From contig PBLV01000024.1 in assembly GCA_002721895.1 (NCBI GenBank), forward strand, positions 7,731 through 26,392: a stretch of DNA of 18,662 bases, given 5' to 3'. The notes beneath the pieces were generated by a model. The model was not told the DNA's origin, made no database searches, and saw only the letters and a list, made by a program, of their open reading frames with translations. The translations under genes were made by a program, and so were the position numbers. Source of the DNA: Verrucomicrobiales bacterium. Lineage in GTDB: Bacteria; Verrucomicrobiota; Verrucomicrobiae; Limisphaerales; UBA1100. Below, in pieces: positions 1 to 7,233 of this stretch; positions within the stretch are counted from its first letter, which is position 1, and each line of letters begins with the position of its first letter.

Positions 1-27
1 GCAAACGACCAGAATCCGTTCGGGCAT
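1..27 (-). CDS. Possible 5' end of a gene leaving the left edge
   Basis: Read on the minus strand, an ATG at 27 opens the peptide MPERILVVC before the window ends. A short start of this kind (charged residues, then a hydrophobic beta strand) is common at the N-terminus of Rossmann-like proteins such as family 9 glycosyltransferases, but nine residues cannot identify a family. No Shine-Dalgarno sequence is visible upstream. It would be divergent from the gene at 208. The 180 bases between them hold no gene that I can support. The start could equally be chance. Confidence 0.3.
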
Positions 28-156
28 TTTTATTAAGCGACCGACCCCGGTAGTCATCACAAGGCCTGCCACTCAAAATTTGACCCCTTCTCAACTGCGG
101 GCAATTTTTCGCCAAGGCCGCATCACTGGCATTCGCCGATGAATGCCTCCGGATTT

Positions 157-184
157 TTGACGGCCTGATTTCAGACGCTAGAGA
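157..184 (+). promoter_or_regulatory. Weak sigma70-like promoter ahead of the gene at 208
   Basis: TTGACG at 157-162 is followed after 16 bases by TAGAGA at 179-184. The -35 box is good (5 of 6) and the -10 box is poor (3 of 6). It lies about 25 bases before the ATG at 208, which has no clear ribosome binding site. This is only a suggestion. Confidence 0.25.
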
Positions 185-207
185 TTTCCTGTTCTGCATT
201 CTGGGTT

Positions 208-726
208 ATGCTGTTCCACGTAAAGGGCGATGACAAAGAGCGGCCCAAGTCTGGGAATGTCTTCAAATGGGCAAATGTTTCAGATTTTTGCCGTGCCGCC
301 ATTGCTGTGGTGGTGTTGGGGTCTCTAGTCGTAAGCGGAGTGGGTTGGTTCACCGGCACATCTGGATTTCCGAAGCATCCATGGAGTGGAATGTGGTTCA
401 TGTTCCGTCAAAAGCATCCACATGGAGGGCCCGTGCGCATGTTTATCAAGCGCGAGGATGGCAGCCGGGAGGAGCTGGACATGAACCGGTGGTTCAAGTT
501 TAAACCCTTTGGAGAAAGGAACCGTTTTGATGAAGTGTTTTGGACCGAGCAAGCGCTGGCCAAGGTGGGCGAGTTTGTGGCCGCCAAGCTGAATGCGGCG
601 GGCCAACTGGATGGGGATGTGACTGGGTTTGAGATCGTCCGGCAGTGGTGGGTCGTGCTTCCTGATGGCGGGGTGCAAGACGGCTCAATCCAGGAGGTGG
701 TTCATCCAATCGATTTTCATGACTGA
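208..726 (+). CDS. Hypothetical single-pass membrane protein, partner of the HTTM gene
   Basis: I do not recognise the family of this 172-residue protein. It has a polar N-terminus, one strongly hydrophobic segment at about residues 30-48 (AAIAVVVLGSLVVSG), and a soluble C-terminal region with several Trp and Phe residues (MWFMF, NRWFKFKPF, RQWWVVLP). This suggests a membrane-anchored protein with the bulk of the chain on one side. The stop codon lies inside the first codons of the next gene (8-base overlap), so the two are probably co-translated. A role together with the HTTM protein is inferred from this arrangement alone. The ATG at 208 is the only start that keeps the whole N-terminal helix, and it has no convincing Shine-Dalgarno sequence. 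Confidence 0.7.
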   Translation: MLFHVKGDDKERPKSGNVFKWANVSDFCRAAIAVVVLGSLVVSGVGWFTGTSGFPKHPWSGMWFMFRQKHPHGGPVRMFIKREDGSREELDMNRWFKFKPFGERNRFDEVFWTEQALAKVGEFVAAKLNAAGQLDGDVTGFEIVRQWWVVLPDGGVQDGSIQEVVHPIDFHD

Positions 727-1648
727 AGTTTCGGGCACAATGAACGGGTGGAGACGTGTGTTGGAGTTCTTCAACGGGCCTGTTTTTGTACGGCCGCTGT
801 GCCTGTTTCGAGTGGGGGCTGGCTTGTTGGTGGCTTGGCAGGGGTTTCACTGGCTGCCGCATGCAACCGAACTTTTCTCCAGCGAGGGATTCCAGATTCG
901 ATATCACTGGGATCTCCTTGTTTGGGATCATCTTGCGCCGTCACCGGCATTGGCCAAGGTGCTTTGCTGGGCGTTGGCCATGGGAGGCATGGCCTTGTCG
1001 GCTGGACTGCTCACTAAGTTGGCGCTGGTAGCGGTGATATTGGTGTGGACCTTTTTGGCTGGCTTGGATCATGTCGCCAATAAAGAGCTTTTTTTTGGGT
1101 GGCACTTGGTTCTGGTCTTGTTGTTGTTCACGCCATGCGGGCGATTTTACAGCTTGGATGCATGGCTGTTGGACAAGTGGAAGCCAAGCCGCGCCAAGCC
1201 GGAGGAGATGATGCCGGGGCTGATGTTCAGGATGTTGCAGGTTGTTTTCCTGCAATACTATTTCTTCTCGGGACTGGTGAAGTTCATGGAGCCCACGTGG
1301 CGCAACGGCACAGCCTTGGCCAGCACCATGGTGTGCCGCATGGCCACGGATTTCGGGCTGTGGATTGCCAGTTGGATGCCGATGTTTGGGTATGTGGTGT
1401 TGTCCCTGGGCATCATTTTTTATGAGGTGACCGCGGCATGGGGTTTGACCTCCCGGCGTTGGCTGGGCTGGTATGTGCTGGCCGGGCTGACCTTTCACAT
1501 CGGCATCCAACTGACGCTGGATCTGGACGTGGGAACCTTGGGGCCCATATTCATGCTGGCGCTGGTCTGCCTGTTTGCCATTCCCGGCGGCCTGATCTGG
1601 CCCCGGCATTTCCTCCCCAAGTCCACCGGGGATAAATTCGCCCTGTAA
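719..1648 (+). CDS. HTTM-domain (vitamin K-dependent gamma-carboxylase-like) membrane protein
   Basis: This 309-residue protein has about six to eight hydrophobic segments and the layout of bacterial HTTM proteins, which are relatives of the membrane part of vitamin K-dependent gamma-carboxylase. Family-like features are an N-terminal PLCLFRVGAGLL helix, the loop ATELFSSEGF, a membrane stretch with an HVANKELFFGWH motif, and the characteristic YYFFSGLVKFMEPTWRNGTA segment. The biochemical role of stand-alone HTTM proteins is mostly unknown, and carboxylase activity should not be assumed. I chose the ATG at 719 because it overlaps the upstream gene and directly precedes the conserved region. 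A second in-frame ATG at 740 is also possible. Longer in-frame extensions would run far into the upstream gene. Confidence 0.82.
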   Translation: MTEVSGTMNGWRRVLEFFNGPVFVRPLCLFRVGAGLLVAWQGFHWLPHATELFSSEGFQIRYHWDLLVWDHLAPSPALAKVLCWALAMGGMALSAGLLTKLALVAVILVWTFLAGLDHVANKELFFGWHLVLVLLLFTPCGRFYSLDAWLLDKWKPSRAKPEEMMPGLMFRMLQVVFLQYYFFSGLVKFMEPTWRNGTALASTMVCRMATDFGLWIASWMPMFGYVVLSLGIIFYEVTAAWGLTSRRWLGWYVLAGLTFHIGIQLTLDLDVGTLGPIFMLALVCLFAIPGGLIWPRHFLPKSTGDKFAL

Positions 1649-1656
1649 CGGAGTTT

Positions 1657-1702
1657 CCCAAACCCGCCGTAGCTCAGGTTTCCGAGCCTGCATGGGTTGG
1701 GG
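1657..1702. repeat. Imperfect hairpin after the HTTM gene
   Basis: CCCAAACCC at 1657-1665 pairs with GGGTTGGGG at 1694-1702, with one bulged A. A smaller CTCAGG/CCGAG inverted repeat lies inside it. It begins nine bases after the HTTM stop and has no U-run, so it could be a factor-dependent or weak terminator, or one copy of a dispersed palindromic repeat. Confidence 0.35.
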
Positions 1703-1792
1703 AGCTTGGGTGCTTTGGATTTTGCCGGAGGTCGCCGGATTTCGTTCGTTTCGCAGGTTTGGAACTTGCACCACAGGGGATTGCTGTTCGGA

Positions 1793-1866
1793 CCCTTCGG
1801 AACGACTGTGAATAAGTCCGGGTTGAATGTTTTAACAGGGTGTGAGTTAGTAGCCTTCCGAAAGGG
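1793..1866 (+). repeat. Inverted repeat in the leader of the repeat protein gene
   Basis: CCCTTCGGAA at 1793-1802 is complementary to TTCCGAAAGGG at 1856-1866 apart from one extra A. The loop is about 53 bases. The right arm ends 16 bases before the Shine-Dalgarno sequence of the gene at 1895, so a folded leader could affect its translation. I see no clear promoter in 1649-1894, and no other gene. Confidence 0.35.
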
Positions 1867-1882
1867 GGATTCCTTTTCAATT

Positions 1883-1889
1883 AAGGAGG
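1883..1889 (+). promoter_or_regulatory. Strong ribosome binding site that fixes a GTG start
   Basis: AAGGAGG lies five bases before GTG at 1895. This is the best Shine-Dalgarno match in the window. It decides the start of the large secreted protein, because an in-frame ATG further upstream (1697) would put about 66 poorly ordered residues before an otherwise typical signal peptide. Confidence 0.85.
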
Positions 1890-1894
1890 TTTTT

Positions 1895-4800
1895 GTGAGA
1901 TTGGCTTTTTTCAGGTGGGCTTTGGTCTTGGCTATTTTTCTTGGGGGCGGTGATTTTGCCCGGGCGTTTGTGTTGATGGGCACGCCTGAGGGAACTGAGA
2001 CGGGGCAGTTCAACTACTCGGATGAACTGGGGGCACCCAAGGACTTGATGTACCGCGGCGGCAAGCGTTTCTTCCGCTGGAATTCACCGCATTTTATTTA
2101 CTCCTTTGATGCGAGTTTCATTCAATACTTCGGACAGGAGGGGATGGATGCGGTGCATGACGCGTTTTCGGTGATGAATGATTTTTTCGTGAACGAGGAT
2201 TATGAGGGGGTGACTTCGCTGGACTTGGCCAAGCATGGGTTTGTGGGGAATTACAACACGACGTGGATCAATACGACGGCGAAGAATGCGCAGATCATTG
2301 ACATCAAAAGCATTGTGCTGGGCATGTTGGTGAATCAACTGGGGATCGGCAATCCGCATCGTTGGGCTTTTTCGATAACGGGGCAGAGATCAAATGTGAT
2401 CAACAGCCAGGTGATTTTTGAGACGCGCCTGCGAAACTATGATCCCATCACTCAGGCGCCTTCGGACAGCATCAATGGGGTGAAATACAGTTACCGGTTA
2501 ATCCACAATGCCACCTCGCAGATTGGGGTGCTGCCGACGTTTCAGTTTGCGGACATGGAGGAGTTTACGACGGACACGGGGGCGGGGGCGTGGTCCTCGG
2601 TGGCGGCGATCACGGATGCATTCTTTGGCAACACGTCGTTGTGGTGGACGGATACGCCTTCGTTGTTTGATTTCGGAGTGTATTACGATGGACGCAACGC
2701 GATGGGAGGCCAGTTCCAGCCGCGGCATGCATTGACCTATGATGACGCGGGCGGTTTGAAATACCTGTACTCAACGAACAACTACATCTTTGAGGATCTG
2801 CCGAATACCATCGTGGGCATAGAGCCGGCACAGTTCCTGCCGCCGCATTTGGCGGTGAATTATCGGAATCCATCTGGGCGGACATTGCCCTACTGGCCTC
2901 GGCGTGGTGCGCCGGCGATCACTCCGGCCGTGACCCTGAGCACAACCTTTAACGGCATCCCGGGGATTACTCCCGCAGGCACGGGCATCGTGGGTCAGGC
3001 GATGCGGGGGGGCATTGATCGCATCCAGTATTATCATCGATCATTTGACTCGTTGTTGGGGCAAAACTTCTTTCCCACGAATTTTATCTGGAAGGACACG
3101 TTTGTGTACCAGAACCCAAATCCCGATACGGTGAATGTGACCGATGCGCGCGGCAACCGGGTGGGCGTAATCAACAACAGCCGGCGGGGCATCCAGTGGC
3201 TGGTTCCCGGCGCGGATCCCAACGGGCTGAGCTTTTGGCAGCGGCCGGAGAATGACTTGCGGTTTCTTACGCAGACGGTGGGCCGCAACGTGACGGCGCC
3301 GGACCTGTTGTTCATGGCTGATGCCCTGCCAAACTCGGCGGACGGTGTACCCATTGGCTGGCAGCGGCCGACGAATGTTTACAGCAATCTGGCCTCCATC
3401 AATCTTGGCACGACCAATGCCCCGGTGCCGGTGGGGCCGGGCATTATCTCCGGCCTGTCGGGCAACCAGATTGTGTTCAACAGCTCGTTCACGCTGGACA
3501 ACAACTTCGAAGTGATCTGGAGCGGTGAGGCGACGGTGGTGGGCAACCAGGTGGGGTTGCCCTCGTTGTGGGGCTGGATCAAGGGGCCGGGCCCCTCGGA
3601 CATGGTGACCTTCCCGCAGACCCGCAACCAGTGGATTCTGGAAAATTCCGTGCTGCCGGATGTGGCGCCCCCGACAATCACGCTGGTTAGTGATGATGGT
3701 GGTGCGACGCCAATTGACGCGCAGTCACTGACCCGAACAGAGGAGACCCTGACCTTGATTGGTGATGAACTGGCCAGTGTGACGGCCATTGAGATCATGG
3801 ATGGGGATTTGGTGGTGCAAACGATCATGCCGGCGGAGAAATATGTGGTCTCCAACCAGCGCATCGACATCCCGGCGGGAATCATTAACGACAGTGCCGA
3901 GGGCACGGCGCGGACCATTCGCGTGTGGAACACGGTGGGGGCGAGCAAGGTGGGGCCGCAGAAATTTGGAGTCAGCACGGGTCGGCCTGTCATCGGGGGC
4001 ACGGACTATGACAACTCGGTGTTTGACCGGGCGCAGGTGTTGACGTTGTACGGGTATGGATTCAAAAGCCGAACCTCGGGAGAAACCGAGCTGGCCTATA
4101 TTCGGGTGGATGACAGCACCGGCGCGGCGGTTGACGACAATGGCACTTCCCTGAGCACCACAAGTGACGGCCAGCCACGCACGGCAACGTTTGATGTCGT
4201 TTCCGACACGATGGCGATCCTGACCACCGAGGCCATTCATGCCCGCGCGGATGGCTTCAACCGCCGTTTGCGGGTATCGCGCAAGGTGGAAGCCACCGCG
4301 CAAAACACCTCGAAGCACTTGAGCCCCGCCACGAATCCGCTGTTTAGTGCCATTACCACCAAGCCCGTGATCAATACCCTGACCCAACTGGAAACGGCGG
4401 GGACATGGACGGACCTGATTTCCAACGGGGCGTACCGGCGGGACCGGGTGTTGGAGATCAACGGCACCGCGCTGAACACCGCTACGGTCATTGAGGTGGT
4501 GCAGGAAGATGGCTCCTCCTTTACCAACCCGGTGTTTATCCAGTTGCCAAGCCCGGGCGTGACGGTGGATGGCAACGGCACCCGGATGCAGATCAGTGCG
4601 GACTCCATTCCCTATGCCGATGCCGATACCAACTCCACAACCAAGCGTGGATTTAAAATCTACAACGCCGTCGGCAATACGGATTTGAACGCCTCGCTTA
4701 TGTTTGCGGTGAACAAGCAGCCAGTGGTTGATGGCATCAGTGGCTTCAAGCTGGCGGGACACTTCAACCGGGACAAGCAATTTGGGGATGACTTTGCAAT

Positions 4801-5803
4801 CTTTGGATCTGGCTTGAAGGCAATTAGTCAGGTTGTTTTCACGGATGCCAACGATACCGCCCAGAGCCGGTTCACCATCAGCCTGCCTTCGCCGGGCGTG
4901 ACGGTGACGGACACGCAAATCTCCATCGATACCTCTAGTTTCCAGATCGGTTCCGGGGCGGACACGGATGTCAATTCCAGCCGCCGAATCGTCAAGCTGA
5001 CAAGCGCACGCGACGATGCATTGAGCGGGGTGGCTCAGCGGTTTTATGTGGGGGCACCCCCGACCATGGGCCAGTTGGCTGCGTTTGGGACGACTGGCAG
5101 TTATCGCCGGTACAACGACACGCTGACGATCACGGGTGGATCCGGTTATGGCCATGTCACGCGGGTCGAAATCGTGGATGCCAACGGCCAAACCATTGCC
5201 GGCTTGCCGGGCTTGGTGAGCGGCGCGGATGGGACCGGTGGCACGGGTCTGAACATTAGCAATTCCACGGCCATCAGCGTTGATGCCAATGCCAGTGGCT
5301 GGGTGACCGTTGCTCATCTGTTGGACGATGTGACGGCGGAAAGCCGGCGGGTGCGTATCACCACGCCATTTGGCACAGTAACCTCGGCTGGAAATTCCAC
5401 GGGTGCGTTCAGCTTGTCCGCCACGCCGGAATTCCAGAACACGGCTCAAGCCACGTTTGCAGGTGGTGGTTACACGGGGGACTTGGGTGGAGTGGATGAC
5501 GCCAACGGCACCTATGACAAGAGCGAGGGCGACCTTGTGATCAACGGCAAAAACTTCCGTGGAGTGGCGACCGTTTACTTTGGGCAGGGTGACGGCGCGA
5601 ATTTCTCGACGATCTCCACCGTGACCATCAATGCCCTCGCGCCACCACAAGGATTTTCGGTGAATGCTGACGGGACGGCTTTGACTATCGATGACACGGT
5701 GATCCCGGCCGGCTGGATTGGCACAGACGGAAACTATACCATCCGCCTGCGGAGTGTTGGTGAAATGAACGCCACAACCCAGGAAATCAACACGCAGGAG
5801 TAG
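1895..5803 (+). CDS. Large secreted protein: matrixin-like region without zinc ligands plus IPT/TIG-like repeats
   Basis: This 1302-residue protein starts with a signal peptide (RLAFFRWALVLAIFLGG, probable cleavage after FARA at residue 24), so it should be exported. Residues about 55-160 resemble the start of a matrixin-type metalloprotease (HFIYSFDASFIQYFG, then a helix with AVHDAFSVMNDFF). The place where the HExGHxxGxxH zinc site should stand reads GMLVNQLGIGN at residues 143-153, with no His or Glu, so proteolysis is unlikely. From about residue 592 to the end I see six segments of roughly 105-125 residues starting near 592, 696, 822, 941, 1053 and 1177. Each opens like an IPT/TIG domain (PxI..., then a hydrophobic strand and a G-x-G/N-F/L-type motif such as LTLYGYGFKS or LVINGKNFRG). 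No C-terminal sorting signal or membrane anchor is visible. A surface or matrix-binding role is inferred. The start is set by the AAGGAGG site. Confidence 0.85.
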   Translation: MRLAFFRWALVLAIFLGGGDFARAFVLMGTPEGTETGQFNYSDELGAPKDLMYRGGKRFFRWNSPHFIYSFDASFIQYFGQEGMDAVHDAFSVMNDFFVNEDYEGVTSLDLAKHGFVGNYNTTWINTTAKNAQIIDIKSIVLGMLVNQLGIGNPHRWAFSITGQRSNVINSQVIFETRLRNYDPITQAPSDSINGVKYSYRLIHNATSQIGVLPTFQFADMEEFTTDTGAGAWSSVAAITDAFFGNTSLWWTDTPSLFDFGVYYDGRNAMGGQFQPRHALTYDDAGGLKYLYSTNNYIFEDLPNTIVGIEPAQFLPPHLAVNYRNPSGRTLPYWPRRGAPAITPAVTLSTTFNGIPGITPAGTGIVGQAMRGGIDRIQYYHRSFDSLLGQNFFPTNFIWKDTFVYQNPNPDTVNVTDARGNRVGVINNSRRGIQWLVPGADPNGLSFWQRPENDLRFLTQTVGRNVTAPDLLFMADALPNSADGVPIGWQRPTNVYSNLASINLGTTNAPVPVGPGIISGLSGNQIVFNSSFTLDNNFEVIWSGEATVVGNQVGLPSLWGWIKGPGPSDMVTFPQTRNQWILENSVLPDVAPPTITLVSDDGGATPIDAQSLTRTEETLTLIGDELASVTAIEIMDGDLVVQTIMPAEKYVVSNQRIDIPAGIINDSAEGTARTIRVWNTVGASKVGPQKFGVSTGRPVIGGTDYDNSVFDRAQVLTLYGYGFKSRTSGETELAYIRVDDSTGAAVDDNGTSLSTTSDGQPRTATFDVVSDTMAILTTEAIHARADGFNRRLRVSRKVEATAQNTSKHLSPATNPLFSAITTKPVINTLTQLETAGTWTDLISNGAYRRDRVLEINGTALNTATVIEVVQEDGSSFTNPVFIQLPSPGVTVDGNGTRMQISADSIPYADADTNSTTKRGFKIYNAVGNTDLNASLMFAVNKQPVVDGISGFKLAGHFNRDKQFGDDFAIFGSGLKAISQVVFTDANDTAQSRFTISLPSPGVTVTDTQISIDTSSFQIGSGADTDVNSSRRIVKLTSARDDALSGVAQRFYVGAPPTMGQLAAFGTTGSYRRYNDTLTITGGSGYGHVTRVEIVDANGQTIAGLPGLVSGADGTGGTGLNISNSTAISVDANASGWVTVAHLLDDVTAESRRVRITTPFGTVTSAGNSTGAFSLSATPEFQNTAQATFAGGGYTGDLGGVDDANGTYDKSEGDLVINGKNFRGVATVYFGQGDGANFSTISTVTINALAPPQGFSVNADGTALTIDDTVIPAGWIGTDGNYTIRLRSVGEMNATTQEINTQE

Positions 5804-5836
5804 GCTGTTTCCAACGCTGTAATCTTGCAAAAAGGG

Positions 5837-5865
5837 TTGCCGTGGATGGGTTGCCGCCGAATAAT
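5837..5865 (+). promoter_or_regulatory. Sigma70-like promoter, probably giving a leaderless transcript
   Basis: TTGCCG at 5837-5842 and AATAAT at 5860-5865 are separated by exactly 17 bases. The -10 box matches 5 of 6 consensus positions. A start seven bases downstream would fall at about 5872, two bases before the ATG at 5874, which agrees with the lack of any Shine-Dalgarno sequence there. Confidence 0.6.
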
Positions 5866-5873
5866 CGGGCGGC

Positions 5874-7163
5874 ATGAAACCACTTCGTATTCTTTCCCTG
5901 TCGTTTTTTGTTTTTGCTTTTTCGTTTGTCCAAGCGGGCGATTGGCCGCAGTGGCGCGGCTTGAATCGTGACGGCCTGATTGCCGGGGAGGCACCGCTGG
6001 AGGGATTGAAGAAAGGTGCCGTGGCTTGGAAGGTTCCGGTGGGCAAGGGGCAGGGCGGATTGGTGCTGGCCGATGGCAAGTTGTTGATGCTTCACGAGAC
6101 TGAGGTGGGGGGCAAATTGATGGAGACAGCGGTCCTGTTGAATGCCGCCACGGGAAAACCAATTTGGCAGACACCTTATGCCGAGTCTTGGCAGTATCGA
6201 AACATTTATGGTCCGGGCCCGCGGGTGGCCCCGCAGATTGATGGTGATCTGGTGTTTGTTCAAGGAGTGACAGGCACCTTGGCTTGCCTGACCCTGAAGG
6301 ATGGCGAACTTCAATGGAGCGTGAGTTATCCCAAGGACTTTGGCGCGAAGTGGTTTGGCGGCAATGCGCCGGGCAGTGGCGGCACGGCCGCGAGCCGTCA
6401 TGGGAACAACGGGCCGCCAGTGACTGACGAGAAGCATATCTACGCACCCGCCGGTGGTCACAATGGCGCCAGTATCGTCTGCCTCAACAAGCGTACGGGC
6501 AAGATGGTTTGGAAGAGTGGCAGTGATTATGCGGCTTACGCGGGTTTGATGTTGGCCAAGCTGGGCGGGGAGCAACAGGTGGTCATGTTGACGGCCGCGA
6601 ACTTGGCGGGATACCGGTCGAGCGATGGCAAGCAGCTTTGGAGTGTGCCGGCGGTGTCCGGCGCGGCGCGCAACATCGTGACGCCCATTATCAACGGTGA
6701 CACGGTGACGGTGGCTAGCCATACGTTCGGGACATTTCAGGTGCGCATTCGCAAGTCGGGGGATGGACAGGTGGCTGAGGAGTTGTGGCGTAACAAGGAT
6801 GTACGCACCAACATCACATCGCCCGTGTTGATTGAGGGGCACCTTTATGGCTTGGGGACAACGCGCGGTAAAAACTCGGATTTTGTCTGCATCAACCACA
6901 AGACCGGCAAGGTGGTTTGGGAGAAGAAGAGCGTGTTTCCCGATTACGTGTCGGTTATCGCGAATGGGAAGCAACTATTGGTGCATGGCTCCAATGGCAA
7001 CCTTTGGCTGCTGGCCGCGTCGCCGAAGGGCTACAGCGAACTGGGGCAGATCAAGGCCAGCCAAACGTCCTGGAATCATCCGGTTTATTCCAACGGCATC
7101 CTCTACGTGAAGGACGGCAAACGCGATGGAGACAACATGCTCACCGCATTGAAGCTACGCTGA
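5874..7163 (+). CDS. Secreted PQQ-like (BamB-type) beta-propeller protein
   Basis: This 429-residue protein begins with a signal peptide (ILSLSFFVFAFSFVQA, cleavage before GDWPQW at about residue 22). The mature start DWPQWRGLNRDG is typical of the PQQ-like propellers that are abundant in Planctomycetota and Verrucomicrobiota. Propeller blades are visible as repeated patterns of a hydrophobic strand, a turn such as NAATGKPIWQ, NKRTGKMVWK or NHKTGKVVWE, and the next strand. The propeller is probably a periplasmic binding or scaffold protein. No catalytic residues for a PQQ dehydrogenase were identified, so an enzyme role is not supported. It is unrelated in sequence to its neighbours and has its own promoter. 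Confidence 0.85.
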   Translation: MKPLRILSLSFFVFAFSFVQAGDWPQWRGLNRDGLIAGEAPLEGLKKGAVAWKVPVGKGQGGLVLADGKLLMLHETEVGGKLMETAVLLNAATGKPIWQTPYAESWQYRNIYGPGPRVAPQIDGDLVFVQGVTGTLACLTLKDGELQWSVSYPKDFGAKWFGGNAPGSGGTAASRHGNNGPPVTDEKHIYAPAGGHNGASIVCLNKRTGKMVWKSGSDYAAYAGLMLAKLGGEQQVVMLTAANLAGYRSSDGKQLWSVPAVSGAARNIVTPIINGDTVTVASHTFGTFQVRIRKSGDGQVAEELWRNKDVRTNITSPVLIEGHLYGLGTTRGKNSDFVCINHKTGKVVWEKKSVFPDYVSVIANGKQLLVHGSNGNLWLLAASPKGYSELGQIKASQTSWNHPVYSNGILYVKDGKRDGDNMLTALKLR

Positions 7164-7201
7164 CGTGCGCGGTGGAGTTTGTTGGTGACACCGGCACGAG
7201 T

Positions 7202-7230
7202 TTGCCGGTAAATGTCGCCGTCCGTTTAAT
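7202..7230 (+). promoter_or_regulatory. Sigma70-like promoter ahead of the secretion ATPase gene
   Basis: TTGCCG at 7202-7207 and TTTAAT at 7225-7230 are 17 bases apart. The -10 box matches 5 of 6. The -35 hexamer is identical to that of the promoter at 5837. The predicted start at about 7237 lies just after the TTG at 7234, which makes that start codon doubtful. Confidence 0.5.
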
Positions 7231-7233
7231 ACC

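Noticed and set aside
629..718. Upstream start for the HTTM protein
   Set aside because: It would overlap the preceding gene by about 98 bases and add a non-conserved stretch. ATG 719 is at the conserved N-terminus.
941..1774. Minus-strand open frame of 277 codons
   Set aside because: It is antisense to the HTTM gene. The product is Gln/Pro/His-rich with no hydrophobic core.
1697..1894. Upstream ATG start for the large secreted protein
   Set aside because: It would place 66 residues before a typical signal peptide and ignore the AAGGAGG site five bases before GTG 1895.
3725..6079. Long minus-strand open frame of 784 codons
   Set aside because: It lies antisense to the secreted repeat protein and propeller genes, which have signal peptides, domain repeats and sensible starts. 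The antisense product is rich in Arg, Gly and His, and has no recognisable domain.
5787..6974. Minus-strand open frame of 395 codons
   Set aside because: It is antisense to the beta-propeller gene. The composition is that of a frame shadow and no motif is present.
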